DNA of 64,000 bases. It comes from Syntrophaceticus sp050949745 (lineage in GTDB: Bacteria > Bacillota > DSM-12270 > Thermacetogeniales > Thermacetogeniaceae). The position numbers were made by a program, and so were the translations under genes. Location: assembly GCA_050949745.1 (NCBI GenBank), contig JBMNGF010000010.1, forward strand, positions 62,001 to 126,000, in the 5' to 3' direction. Positions 9,910 to 17,802 of the stretch are shown here, piece by piece; the first letter of the stretch is position 1; each line of letters begins with the position of its first letter. The notes under the pieces were generated by a model. The model saw nothing but the letters and a program-made list of their open reading frames with translations. It had not been told where the DNA came from and searched no databases.

Positions 9910-10662
9910 CTATTTCTGGTCCTCCATACTGAAAAAAGCTGCCCTTTTAGCATGAATCACCAGTCTGGCATTTTCATACTCATAGGAACAGGTTACAAGG
10001 GTCAATATCCTATCATCTTTAGTTACTTTGACACCAGTCTCATATATTGACTTGCTGATAATCATATCCAAATATTGTGCATATTCCACATCATTATCAT
10101 AGAATATCTTTAATAAATCATCCTTTGGCTCAGTAATATATACCGAAAAAATCTGCCACTTCATAGGCTTTTGGGGTGAATCATATTCTATAAAAGCGTG
10201 ATCTACATAAAAAGAGCGGTCTTTGTAAGCGGAAAGGCCAGCAAACATACCACCATCTTTCATATTATGGCCATAGAGGATCGTATTATAGTCCATCTCA
10301 TCGTTGGAGTTTCTGTAATCCATGAATATAGAGCCCCGTGAGGAACTTTCTTTTTTTAGGTTGCGCTTCAAATAGAACTCATTATCTTCAGCTTGCACAA
10401 CAGGATAATCAATTTCAGTACCCGGTATCTTGATCCAGCCAACTACATCTTTATTCCTCTCCAACAGACTCTCAAATGGATCCACCGGATCACCTGAATC
10501 AGCATGCCGCAGTTGATAATATTCTTTCCTAAATTCTTCATTGAGAGCTCTGCTGGAATAACCGTCATAAAAGTATCGGCCAATGCTAACACCACTATAT
10601 ATTAATACAGCGGACAATAAAACCAACAGAATTATTTCGCTCTTCTTCCAGTGCCTCAGCAT
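9910..10662 (-). CDS. srtB: Class B sortase
   Basis: A 250-residue membrane-anchored cysteine transpeptidase. An N-terminal membrane segment (residues about 10-30) is followed by the sortase fold: VVGWIKIPGTEIDYPVVQ, the catalytic His in ILYGHNM, the catalytic Cys in LTLVTCSYE, and the Arg in ENARLVIHAKR. The spacing and the helix-containing insertion fit the SrtB family. It converges on the surface-protein gene whose IPKTG tail is its probable substrate, making a dedicated sortase-substrate pair. Confidence 0.92.
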   Translation of the reverse strand: MLRHWKKSEIILLVLLSAVLIYSGVSIGRYFYDGYSSRALNEEFRKEYYQLRHADSGDPVDPFESLLERNKDVVGWIKIPGTEIDYPVVQAEDNEFYLKRNLKKESSSRGSIFMDYRNSNDEMDYNTILYGHNMKDGGMFAGLSAYKDRSFYVDHAFIEYDSPQKPMKWQIFSVYITEPKDDLLKIFYDNDVEYAQYLDMIISKSIYETGVKVTKDDRILTLVTCSYEYENARLVIHAKRAAFFSMEDQK

Positions 10663-10681
10663 TCGGTGTCAACTCCGTCTA

Positions 10682-10710
10682 TGAGACGCGGGGACGGTTC
10701 TCGCGTCTCA
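10682..10710. repeat. REP-like palindrome, copy 2
   Basis: Perfect 8-base arms TGAGACGC and GCGTCTCA around the core GGGGACGGTTCTC. It lies just upstream of the sortase gene. Confidence 0.8.
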
Positions 10711-10825
10711 CGTGTTATTCATTCATCAGAGGTTCTTAACCCAGCGATAATTCATCTGGGGAACAGGATCAGCCAAGACGTCCCTGTAGCTGGTCTCAGG
10801 GCAAGAGATTTTATCGATATGCTCT

Positions 10826-11160
10826 TTACGCCATCATAGCATTTCTGTTAATCCCCTCAATCACCGTCCGCAAATCCATAAACATCGCCACATCATCAAA
10901 CAGTTCGCTAATGCTGCCCATATCGGTGAATGGACTTTCTTGCAGCACCGATAAATCCTTCATCATGCCGTTCCTGACAATGTAATTGACAATCTGCCGG
11001 ACGAAGTGCATTTGTCTATTATCCAGTCCGGCGTCATTGAGGAAACGTGAAAAGCCTCGTTGGCTGCTTTCTGACTAAGCCCCACAATGGAACGCACTAA
11101 CTCGCCAAGGGAGGTTTTGCCATACTGGGCGTCATACTGCTCTTTGGTGCCCAGTGATAA
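10826..11160 (-). pseudogene. Remnant of the C-terminal end of a type I restriction subunit (HsdR)
   Basis: The minus strand encodes LGTKEQYDAQYGKTSLGELV, then RSIVGLSQKAANEAF, then after a missing T in a T-run RFLNDAGLDNRQ and MHFVRQIVNYIVRNG through ITEGINRNA-like C-terminal text ending at 10826. This matches the C-terminal domain of EcoEI-type HsdR proteins, which typically carries GELVRSIVGL and IVNYIVKNG. Only about 110 codons survive, with at least one frameshift. It joins directly to an HsdM fragment, so the middle of an hsdM-hsdR locus was deleted. Identification is from memory of the family. Confidence 0.6.
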
Positions 11161-11365
11161 AGGGAAACACCTCGCCCTGCATCATTGATACATGACTTCG
11201 GCAGGCTTGTCCCGCAGGACAGACCATTTCAGATGCTCTTTATCTGTGAAAATGCTGGCATAAAGTATGCCCAGCATCACGCTTTCTTTCTGACGGGTGT
11301 TGTCAGTTTGGTCAAGGTCAGGATAAACATGAGGTATGTAATCTGCTCAATGCCACACCATTGCC
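11153..11365 (-). pseudogene. Remnant of the N-terminal part of a type I DNA methyltransferase (HsdM)
   Basis: In two alternating frames the minus strand encodes GIEQITYLMFI, then DLDQTDNTRQKE, FTDKEHLKWSVLRDKPAEV and GEVFPFIT. This is the N-terminal region of the HsdM type with the IEQITYLLFIRRLD motif and the later VFPFI motif. Two frameshifts and an internal stop break it. It runs into HsdR C-terminal sequence at about 11155, the deletion joint. No hsdS or intact methylase domain is present. Confidence 0.55.
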
Positions 11366-11386
11366 ACATTGGCCTTCGCTTGTGTA

Positions 11387-11593
11387 CTATCCCTCGATTC
11401 CGGTGACTTCGTAACCGGCGTCTTCGATAGCCTTTCTTACGGCGTCATTGTCCGCATTTCCCTTGATTATCGCTCTTTTCTCTTCCAAATTAACCTTTGC
11501 TTCTTCCACGCCATCCAAGCTGTTAAGCACCTTTTCAACTCTCATCTGGCAATGGGCGCAGCTCATTCCTTCTACTTTAACGATCTTTTCCAT
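11387..11593 (-). other. copZ: Internal start signal for a free CopZ-like copper chaperone inside copA
   Basis: Within the copA frame the minus strand reads AAGGAGG, seven bases, then ATG at 11593. Translation from there would give a 68-residue HMA protein (MEKIVKVEGMSCAHCQ...), the size of a stand-alone CopZ. The linker codons HKEEIN are in fact the Shine-Dalgarno region of what looks like a once separate gene. Free CopZ may therefore be made alongside the fusion. Confidence 0.6.
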
Positions 11594-13996
11594 ATTTATT
11601 TCCTCCTTATGGTTTACGTTATTTCCCAAGCTCTTCTGTCGGATCTCCTGAGCTCCTTGCTCCGCTTTAACATATTCGACACTTTCTTCAGCTTTGAACT
11701 TTCTCAAGCGAAGGGCATTTGTGACGACAAACACCGAGCTGAAGCTCATGGCCAGGGCAGCGATTATCGGGTTTAAGGTGATACCGAATGCCGGGTAAAG
11801 GACGCCCGCTGCAATCGGGATACTGATGATGTTGTAGAAGAACGCCCAGAAGAGATTCTGCTTGATATTTTGAACTGTCGCCTTAGAGAGGCGACTCGCT
11901 GTGACGACATCTTGTAAACCTGAGCGGATGAGAACGATGTCCGCTGATTCGATGGCCACATCTGTCCCTGCGCCGATGGCGATGCCAACATCTGCTCTGG
12001 CCAGTGCAGGAGCATCGTTCACACCGTCCCCGACCATGGCAACCTTGCTTCCATCCTCCCGAAGCTGGGAAATGACCCGGTCCTTATCATGGGGGAGCAC
12101 ATCTGCGTAGAAGCGTTCAATGCCGATCGAGTCAGCAATCGCCTTGGCGGTACGGCTATTGTCGCCGGTCAGCATGACTGTCTCGATTCCCTTTTCACCC
12201 AGTCTCTTTAAAGCCACTGCGCTTGTATTCTTGACCACATCCGCCACAGCAATGATGCCGATGAGCATGCCATCTTTGGCGAAATACATTGGGGTTTTGC
12301 CCTGGGCTGCCAGGCTGTCTGCATTCTCTACAGCGGTTTCCACATTCACACCGATCCGCTCCATCATCTTCCTGTTTCCTGCGGCAACGCTAAGCTTTTT
12401 GCTTTCGGTCAGAACATCTGCTTCGACACCCATACCAGGTACAGCTTCAAAATTTTCAACTTTATATAACTGCAGATTGTCCGCCTTCACCTGGGCCAAG
12501 ATAGCTTCAGCCAGGGGCTGTTCGGAATTCTTCTCGATCGATCCTGCCAGGCGCAGGAGTTCGCTGGCATCAATTCCATCTGCAGCAAGGATGTCCGTAA
12601 CCATGGGCCTTCCTTCTGTGATCGTTCCTGTCTTATCGAAGACAAAGGTCTTCACTTCGCCCAGCACTTCCAGCGCTTCCGCGCTTTTTATGAGGACACC
12701 GTTCTCCGCACCCTTTCCAGTACCGACCATGATGGCGACAGGAGTGGCAAGGCCTAACGCACACGGGCAAGAGATGATCAGGACGGAGATGGCCAGTCTC
12801 AGAGTAAATTCGAAGGGCTGACCTATCAGTGACCAAAGGATGAAGGTCAAGACAGCGATCAGTATAACAACCGGCACGAATATGCCGGAGATCTTATCTG
12901 CCATGCTTTGTATCGGAGCCTTTGTGGCGTTGGCATCTTCGACCAAAGCGATGATTTGCGCGATTGTCGTGTCTTCTCCGACCGAAGTCGCCTCAAAGCG
13001 TATCGCACCTGTCTTGTTGATCGTTGCTGAAATGACCTTATCCCCGACAGCTTTGGCAACCGGCATACTCTCACCGGTTAGGGCTGATTCATCGAGGGAT
13101 GTTGAGCCTTCTCGTATGATGCCGTCCACCGGTATCGATTCGCCCGGTTTGATGAGGACCATATCGCCGGTCAGCACTTCCTCCACATCGATTTCTACCT
13201 CGACACCATTTCTCAACACCCGGGCGGTCTTCGGCTGTAGATCCATGAGTTTGCGGATGGCGTCCCCTGTTCTGCTCTTCGATCTCACTTCAAGGTACTT
13301 GCCGACTGTGATCAGCACCAGAATGACCGCGGCAGACTCGAAGTAGAGGTCGTGTCTGTAGGTCATTACTACGTCCATATCACCGAAGCCAAGACCATAG
13401 TTGATGCGTATCATTGCGAATATTCCGTAGATAAAGGCGGCACCCGCACCGACTGCTATGAGGGAGTCCATGTTAGGATGTCTTTTGAACAGTGCCTTAA
13501 ATCCTCTCGTGAAGTAGACCTGATTTTCGTATATGATCGGGATCGTCAGGAGAAACTGCACTAAAGCAAAGTTCGCACTTCCTTCCAATCCGGACATCCA
13601 GCCCGGTATCGGGGCGCCAATCATGGTGCCCATCGAGAAGTACATTAGAACGATGACCAGAGGTATCGAGACTTGCAATCTCCTTTTCATCTCAGTTGCT
13701 TGCTGCTCAAAGATGCTCAATCCGGTGCCCTCAGTAATGGCAGCCGAGTCTTTCGCTTTTGCCTGACTTTTTTTCTCATGTATCCTGGCATCGTAACCTG
13801 CGTCCTGCACAGCTTTGATGATCTGATCTGCGTCTACCATCTCCGAGTCGTAATGGACATCCATCGAGTTGGAGAGCAAATTCACATCCACTTCGCTGAC
13901 GCCCTCGACCTTGGAGACTTCCTTACTTACCGCAGCCTGGCAGGCAGAACAGGTCATTCCAGTGATGTCAAACCTTTGCTTGGCATATTTTACCAA
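11387..13996 (-). CDS. copA: Copper-translocating P-type ATPase with N- and C-terminal HMA domains
   Basis: P1B-type copper pump. In order: an N-terminal HMA domain with GMTCSACQAAV, about eight membrane helices, the CPC metal site in IISCPCALGLATP, phosphorylation motif DKTGTITEG, ATP-site SEQPLAEAI, hinge GDGVNDAPALA, and then, after a charged linker, a second HMA domain GMSCAHCQMRV at the C terminus that resembles a CopZ chaperone. A start codon at 14047 is possible but lies inside the guaA terminator hairpin, so TTG at 13996 (just before VKYAKQRFDITGMTC, with AAAGGGG upstream) is preferred. Odd: the normally invariant His of SEHPL is Gln. A start signal for the last domain alone is embedded in the gene. 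Confidence 0.92.
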   Translation of the reverse strand: MVKYAKQRFDITGMTCSACQAAVSKEVSKVEGVSEVDVNLLSNSMDVHYDSEMVDADQIIKAVQDAGYDARIHEKKSQAKAKDSAAITEGTGLSIFEQQATEMKRRLQVSIPLVIVLMYFSMGTMIGAPIPGWMSGLEGSANFALVQFLLTIPIIYENQVYFTRGFKALFKRHPNMDSLIAVGAGAAFIYGIFAMIRINYGLGFGDMDVVMTYRHDLYFESAAVILVLITVGKYLEVRSKSRTGDAIRKLMDLQPKTARVLRNGVEVEIDVEEVLTGDMVLIKPGESIPVDGIIREGSTSLDESALTGESMPVAKAVGDKVISATINKTGAIRFEATSVGEDTTIAQIIALVEDANATKAPIQSMADKISGIFVPVVILIAVLTFILWSLIGQPFEFTLRLAISVLIISCPCALGLATPVAIMVGTGKGAENGVLIKSAEALEVLGEVKTFVFDKTGTITEGRPMVTDILAADGIDASELLRLAGSIEKNSEQPLAEAILAQVKADNLQLYKVENFEAVPGMGVEADVLTESKKLSVAAGNRKMMERIGVNVETAVENADSLAAQGKTPMYFAKDGMLIGIIAVADVVKNTSAVALKRLGEKGIETVMLTGDNSRTAKAIADSIGIERFYADVLPHDKDRVISQLREDGSKVAMVGDGVNDAPALARADVGIAIGAGTDVAIESADIVLIRSGLQDVVTASRLSKATVQNIKQNLFWAFFYNIISIPIAAGVLYPAFGITLNPIIAALAMSFSSVFVVTNALRLRKFKAEESVEYVKAEQGAQEIRQKSLGNNVNHKEEINMEKIVKVEGMSCAHCQMRVEKVLNSLDGVEEAKVNLEEKRAIIKGNADNDAVRKAIEDAGYEVTGIEG

Positions 13997-14025
13997 TATC
14001 CTATTGCCCCTTTCAATATCACAGT

Positions 14026-14067
14026 GAAGAAAACCTCGAAATCCCATTTTTCAGGGTTTCCGAGGTT
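14026..14067 (-). terminator. guaA: Intrinsic terminator of guaA
   Basis: On the minus strand, AACCTCGGAAACCC pairs imperfectly with GGGATTTCGAGGTT and is followed by TTCTTC after a TT. It lies 9 bases past the guaA stop. Confidence 0.75.
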
Positions 14068-14075
14068 CTTGTTGT

Positions 14076-15044
14076 CTACTCAAACTCTATGGTGCCAGGT
14101 GGTTTGGGGGTGAGATCATAGAGCACCCGATTAACACCAGGAACCTCATGCAAAATTCTATTAGCGATTACCTCTAGAAGGTCTGCTGGAAGGCGAGCCC
14201 AATCTGCGGTCATGGCATCCTTACTGGTAACTGCACGGATCACAATCGGATGAGCATAGGTGCGTTCGCCAGCTGACATACCGACACTCTTGAATGGCAA
14301 CAAGGCCGCATAGTACTGCCAGATCTCCCGCTCCAATCCTGACTGCCTGATCTCTTCTCTCAGAATATAATCCGCTTCCCTCACCATGAAGAGTTTCTCC
14401 TCAGTTATTTCACCCAACACCCGCACAGCTAAACCGGGGCCCGGGAAGGGTTGGCGCCAAACAGACTCCTCTGGCAAACCCAATTCCAGCCCGATCAGGC
14501 GCACCTCATCCTTGTACAATGAACGGAGGGGTTCCAGGAGGCACAGCTTCATATCTTCAGGAAGCCCACCTACATTATGATGACTCTTGACTTTACCGGT
14601 GGTGGACGTCCCGGATTCAGCTACATCCGGATAAATTGTACCCTGCAAAAGGTATTGAAAATCACCCAACTTAGCGGCTTCATCCTCGAAAACTCTGATA
14701 AACTCATGACCAATAATTATCCTCTTTCGTTCAGGATCTGTCACACCAGCCAGTTTTGACAGAAACCGCTCTTTGGCATCAACAATGATCGTATTGATAC
14801 CCAAACCATGGAGCAGTCCTGTCACCTGCTCACATTCACCTTTTCTTAAAAGACCGTGGTCAACAAATATACAGGTCAGTTGTTCGCCGATCGCCTTATG
14901 TACCAGAGCCACCGCAACTGTGGAATCAACACCGCCGCTGAATGCTCCTACAACTCTGTTTTCACCTACTGTTTCTTTTATAGATGCGATCTGTTCCTTG
15001 ATAAATTCAGCTGACTTCCAATCCTTTGATATGCGTTCACCCAC
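14076..15044 (-). CDS. guaA: GMP synthase ATP-pyrophosphatase subunit, lacking the glutaminase domain
   Basis: Makes GMP from XMP. The 322-residue protein contains only the ATP-pyrophosphatase and dimerisation domains: P-loop GAFSGGVDSTVA at about residues 28-39, FVDHGLLRKGE, QGTIYPDVAESG, RQPFPGPGLAVR, and the C-terminal KPPGTIEFE. Standard bacterial GuaA is about 510 residues with a class I glutaminase domain first; here that domain is absent and hpt lies immediately upstream with an 8-base overlap. GTG at 15044, with AGAGGAGG nine bases upstream, is the best start. It resembles the archaeal GuaAb subunit. No glutaminase partner is in the window, so ammonia use is likely unless one lies elsewhere. 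Confidence 0.93.
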   Translation of the reverse strand: MGERISKDWKSAEFIKEQIASIKETVGENRVVGAFSGGVDSTVAVALVHKAIGEQLTCIFVDHGLLRKGECEQVTGLLHGLGINTIIVDAKERFLSKLAGVTDPERKRIIIGHEFIRVFEDEAAKLGDFQYLLQGTIYPDVAESGTSTTGKVKSHHNVGGLPEDMKLCLLEPLRSLYKDEVRLIGLELGLPEESVWRQPFPGPGLAVRVLGEITEEKLFMVREADYILREEIRQSGLEREIWQYYAALLPFKSVGMSAGERTYAHPIVIRAVTSKDAMTADWARLPADLLEVIANRILHEVPGVNRVLYDLTPKPPGTIEFE

Positions 15045-15612
15045 GAATGCACTCCTCCTCTGTTTGACTCCCAGCATCGCATTCCTGGTGGATAATATTT
15101 ATGTCCCGAAGATTACGATAACGCTGTCCACAGTCCAGGCCATAGCCTACAACAAAATGATCAGGTATTTGAAAGCCGTTGTAGTCAGGAGTCAACTCCA
15201 CTTTACGCCTTTCCGGCTTATCCAAAAGAGTACAAACCTTGAGGCTTGCAGGTTTCCTAGCCCTTAAATGCTTATAAAGATATTTCAAGGTCAATCCGGT
15301 ATCGATAATATCCTCTACCAGAAGAACATGCCGTCCGGTTATCGTCTCATCAAGGTCTTTAAGAAACCTGACAACCCCTGAACTGGCAGTCTCATCCCCG
15401 TAGCTTGAGACAGCGACAAAATCGATAACCACAGGCATCTCCAGCTTGCGCACCAGGTCTGCCATAAACACAAAGGCACCCCGCAGGATGCCAACTACCA
15501 GGAGTTCTTGCCCTTCATAATCTCTGTTGATCTGCCCAGCCAGTTCATCCACCTTTGTCCGCAGTTCATGCTCAGTCAGCAGGACTTCAAGTCTATCCAA
15601 GCCCGTTCCCAC
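15037..15612 (-). CDS. hpt: Hypoxanthine phosphoribosyltransferase
   Basis: Purine salvage enzyme converting hypoxanthine or guanine plus PRPP to IMP or GMP. 191 residues with the PRPP-binding motif HVLLVEDIIDTGLTL, the GILRGAFVFMADL loop and the flexible loop VSSYGDETASSG. The C-terminal IPDHFVVGYGLDCGQRYRNL block binds purine. The gene overlaps guaA by 8 bases, so salvage and GMP synthesis are coupled. Confidence 0.95.
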   Translation of the reverse strand: MGTGLDRLEVLLTEHELRTKVDELAGQINRDYEGQELLVVGILRGAFVFMADLVRKLEMPVVIDFVAVSSYGDETASSGVVRFLKDLDETITGRHVLLVEDIIDTGLTLKYLYKHLRARKPASLKVCTLLDKPERRKVELTPDYNGFQIPDHFVVGYGLDCGQRYRNLRDINIIHQECDAGSQTEEECIRG

Positions 15613-15827
15613 CTATCTTTGTTTTAATGAAAAATAGCATTTCTAATAATAAATTTTGGAATATATGATTAAAAAATCACGTCCTATTATATCACAATTT
15701 GGCTTGATAAGGTTTCAAATAGAATACTAAAACCATAGGCCCTTACCGCCCAGCCCATCCGTTTTCCGATCAGCCCAACTTATTCAGGTTCCTCATCTTT
15801 TGAGGCCAATGCTGTAATTTAAAATCT

Positions 15828-17096
15828 TTAAATAGTGCCACTATCCCAGGAGGCGAGATATTTCTTCTGTTCTTCGGTTAATTCCTCGATCTCTACCCCA
15901 TATGCGGCTAATTTAAGTCTGGCTACTCGTTCATCGATCTCCTGGGGTACCTGGTAGACATCTACCTCCAGTTTTCCCTGTTGGGATACTAACCAGGCAG
16001 CAGATAGTGCCTGATTGGCGAAACTCAGGTCCATCACTTCTACCGGATGTCCCTCCCCACAGGAGAGGTTGACCAACCTGCCATCTGCCAGCACATAAAC
16101 AAGACGGCCATCTGGGAGAGTAAATTCTTCTACATCTTTCTTCACTATGCGGCGCTGAGTAGCATATTCAGCCAGAAAAGGCAGGTCTATTTCCACATTA
16201 AAATGTCCGGCATTGGCCAGGATCACCCCATCCTTTAAAAAGGGAATATGCTGTTCTCCTAAAACGTGAATATTACCGGTAACTGTCACAATGAAATCAG
16301 CTCTTTTTGCTGCTTCTTTCATGGTGGCTACCTCATAACCTTCCATAATAGCTTCCAGGGCTTTAAAAGGGTCAATCTCCACAACTGTTACGCGCGCTCC
16401 GAGGCCCTTAGCCCGTGAGGCCAGACCCCTTCCGCACCAACCGTAGCCGACGACCACAAAATCAGTACCTGCAATAAGATAGTTAGTCGCTCTCAGCAGG
16501 CCATCGATGGTGGACTGCCCGGTGCCGTACCTGTTGTCAAAAAGATGTTTTGTCAGGGCATCATTAACAGCTACCGTGGGATATTTCAGTTCCCCTGCCC
16601 GCTTCATGGCTTTTAATCTGACAACACCTGTAGTGGTCTCTTCTGTGCCCCCAATCACCCTTTTCGTCTGCTCTGGACGTTCTTGGTGAAGGATTGTAAC
16701 CAGGTCTGCTCCATCATCAATGGTCAGATCAGGTCTTATATCAAGAGCAGCATTGATCTGACTGTAATAGGAGTCATTGTCCACACCCCGGCGTGCATAT
16801 GTTGGAATACCATAGGCCACATTGAGTGCAGCAGCTATATCATCCTGAGTGCTTAAGGGATTTGATGCGCAGAGCACCAGATCAGCACCACCGACCTGGA
16901 GCACCCGAGCAAGATTGGCTGTTTTTGCAGATATATGAAGACAGGCAGCAATTTTGACCCCTTTTAGCGGCTGAGACTGCTCCCATTCCTTCCAAATCCT
17001 TTGCAGGACGGGCATCTTCCGCCAGGCCCATTCAATGCGCTGTTTCCCGACACTGCTTAATTCATCATCTGTTAGTCGTAGGCATTCTTTTGTCAT
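15828..17096 (-). CDS. ahcY: S-adenosylhomocysteine hydrolase
   Basis: Splits S-adenosylhomocysteine into adenosine and homocysteine using bound NAD. 422 residues, the short bacterial/archaeal type. Landmarks: ACLHISAKTANL, ASNPLSTQDDIAAAL, GGTEETTTGVVRL, NDALTKHLFDNRYGTGQST, the Rossmann motif VVVGYGWCGRGLASRAKG, and ILANAGHFNVEID. It stands alone between hpt and a plus-strand molbindin gene; about 200 bases on each side hold no recognised riboswitch. Confidence 0.95.
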   Translation of the reverse strand: MTKECLRLTDDELSSVGKQRIEWAWRKMPVLQRIWKEWEQSQPLKGVKIAACLHISAKTANLARVLQVGGADLVLCASNPLSTQDDIAAALNVAYGIPTYARRGVDNDSYYSQINAALDIRPDLTIDDGADLVTILHQERPEQTKRVIGGTEETTTGVVRLKAMKRAGELKYPTVAVNDALTKHLFDNRYGTGQSTIDGLLRATNYLIAGTDFVVVGYGWCGRGLASRAKGLGARVTVVEIDPFKALEAIMEGYEVATMKEAAKRADFIVTVTGNIHVLGEQHIPFLKDGVILANAGHFNVEIDLPFLAEYATQRRIVKKDVEEFTLPDGRLVYVLADGRLVNLSCGEGHPVEVMDLSFANQALSAAWLVSQQGKLEVDVYQVPQEIDERVARLKLAAYGVEIEELTEEQKKYLASWDSGTI

Positions 17097-17303
17097 TTTT
17101 TCTCTCCTTTACATAGTCTATTTTTATCTTCTTCAAAACCTGCTAATTATCCTTTTCCCAGCGTGCCCACTATCCAGCCGCTGAAAACAAACAAAAGGTT
17201 GAGCAATAGTAAAGCATGAGACTGAAATAAAGGGATTATAAGTACTATATGTATAAATACTGCAAAATACTAAACAATAATTTACAAAGGAGGTTTTTAT
17301 GAT

Positions 17304-17507
17304 ATGCAATTAAGTGCACGCAACCAATTAAAAGGCCGTATTACACAAATTAAAACTGATGGTATTTCCTCGGAAATTATACTTGATATCGGTGGGCAAG
17401 AGGTATGCTCCAACATAACCACAAATTCTGTAAATAATTTGGGGATTAAAGTAGGGGATGAGGCTTACGCTGTGGTTAAGGCAAGCTCAGTAATGATTAT
17501 GAAGTAA
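17304..17507 (+). CDS. mop: Molbindin (single Mop domain)
   Basis: A 67-residue protein consisting of one Mop/TOBE-like domain (SARNQLKGRITQIKTDGISS, then DEAYAVVKASSVMIMK), the fold that oligomerises to bind molybdate or tungstate in the cytoplasm. The ATG at 17304 follows AAAGGAGG; an out-of-frame ATG five bases earlier stops almost at once. It is monocistronic and followed by a tandem repeat. It fits the Mo/W theme of the window. Confidence 0.88.
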   Translation: MQLSARNQLKGRITQIKTDGISSEIILDIGGQEVCSNITTNSVNNLGIKVGDEAYAVVKASSVMIMK

Positions 17508-17589
17508 ACTGTCTGCGGATAGGTTGCCTTCGGCGCTGGGTTGGTGTCTACAGACATGCCAGGCGTACACACACAAAATACCGCCAGCT

Positions 17590-17727
17590 AAAAAACCGAT
17601 ATTGGCTGTCCATGACGCAGAACAATCTCACAGTTAACAATACATGATGTATGACATACAACAAAAAACCGATATTGGCTGTCCATGACGCAGAACAATC
17701 TCACAGTTAACAATACATGATGTATGA
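17590..17727. repeat. Two direct copies of a 65-bp unit
   Basis: The unit AAAAAACCGATATTGGCTGT... through ...ACATGATGTATGA occurs at 17590-17654 and 17663-17727, identical and 73 bases apart. Each ends in the small palindrome ACATGATGTATG. No coding frame spans it. It lies between the molbindin gene and a convergent hypothetical gene. Confidence 0.9.
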
Positions 17728-17802
17728 TATCTTGCCCTCACCAACAATCACTCCTGGCTCTGGTAGGTGCTCATAACATATATCCTTTACTGATCAAACC
17801 CG

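Noticed and set aside
13996..14047. Copper ATPase start at 14047
   Set aside because: That ATG is inside the guaA terminator hairpin and lacks a ribosome site; TTG 13996 is followed directly by the HMA domain.
17590..17727. CRISPR array
   Set aside because: Only two copies, 65 bases long with an 8-base spacer; not array-like and no cas genes.
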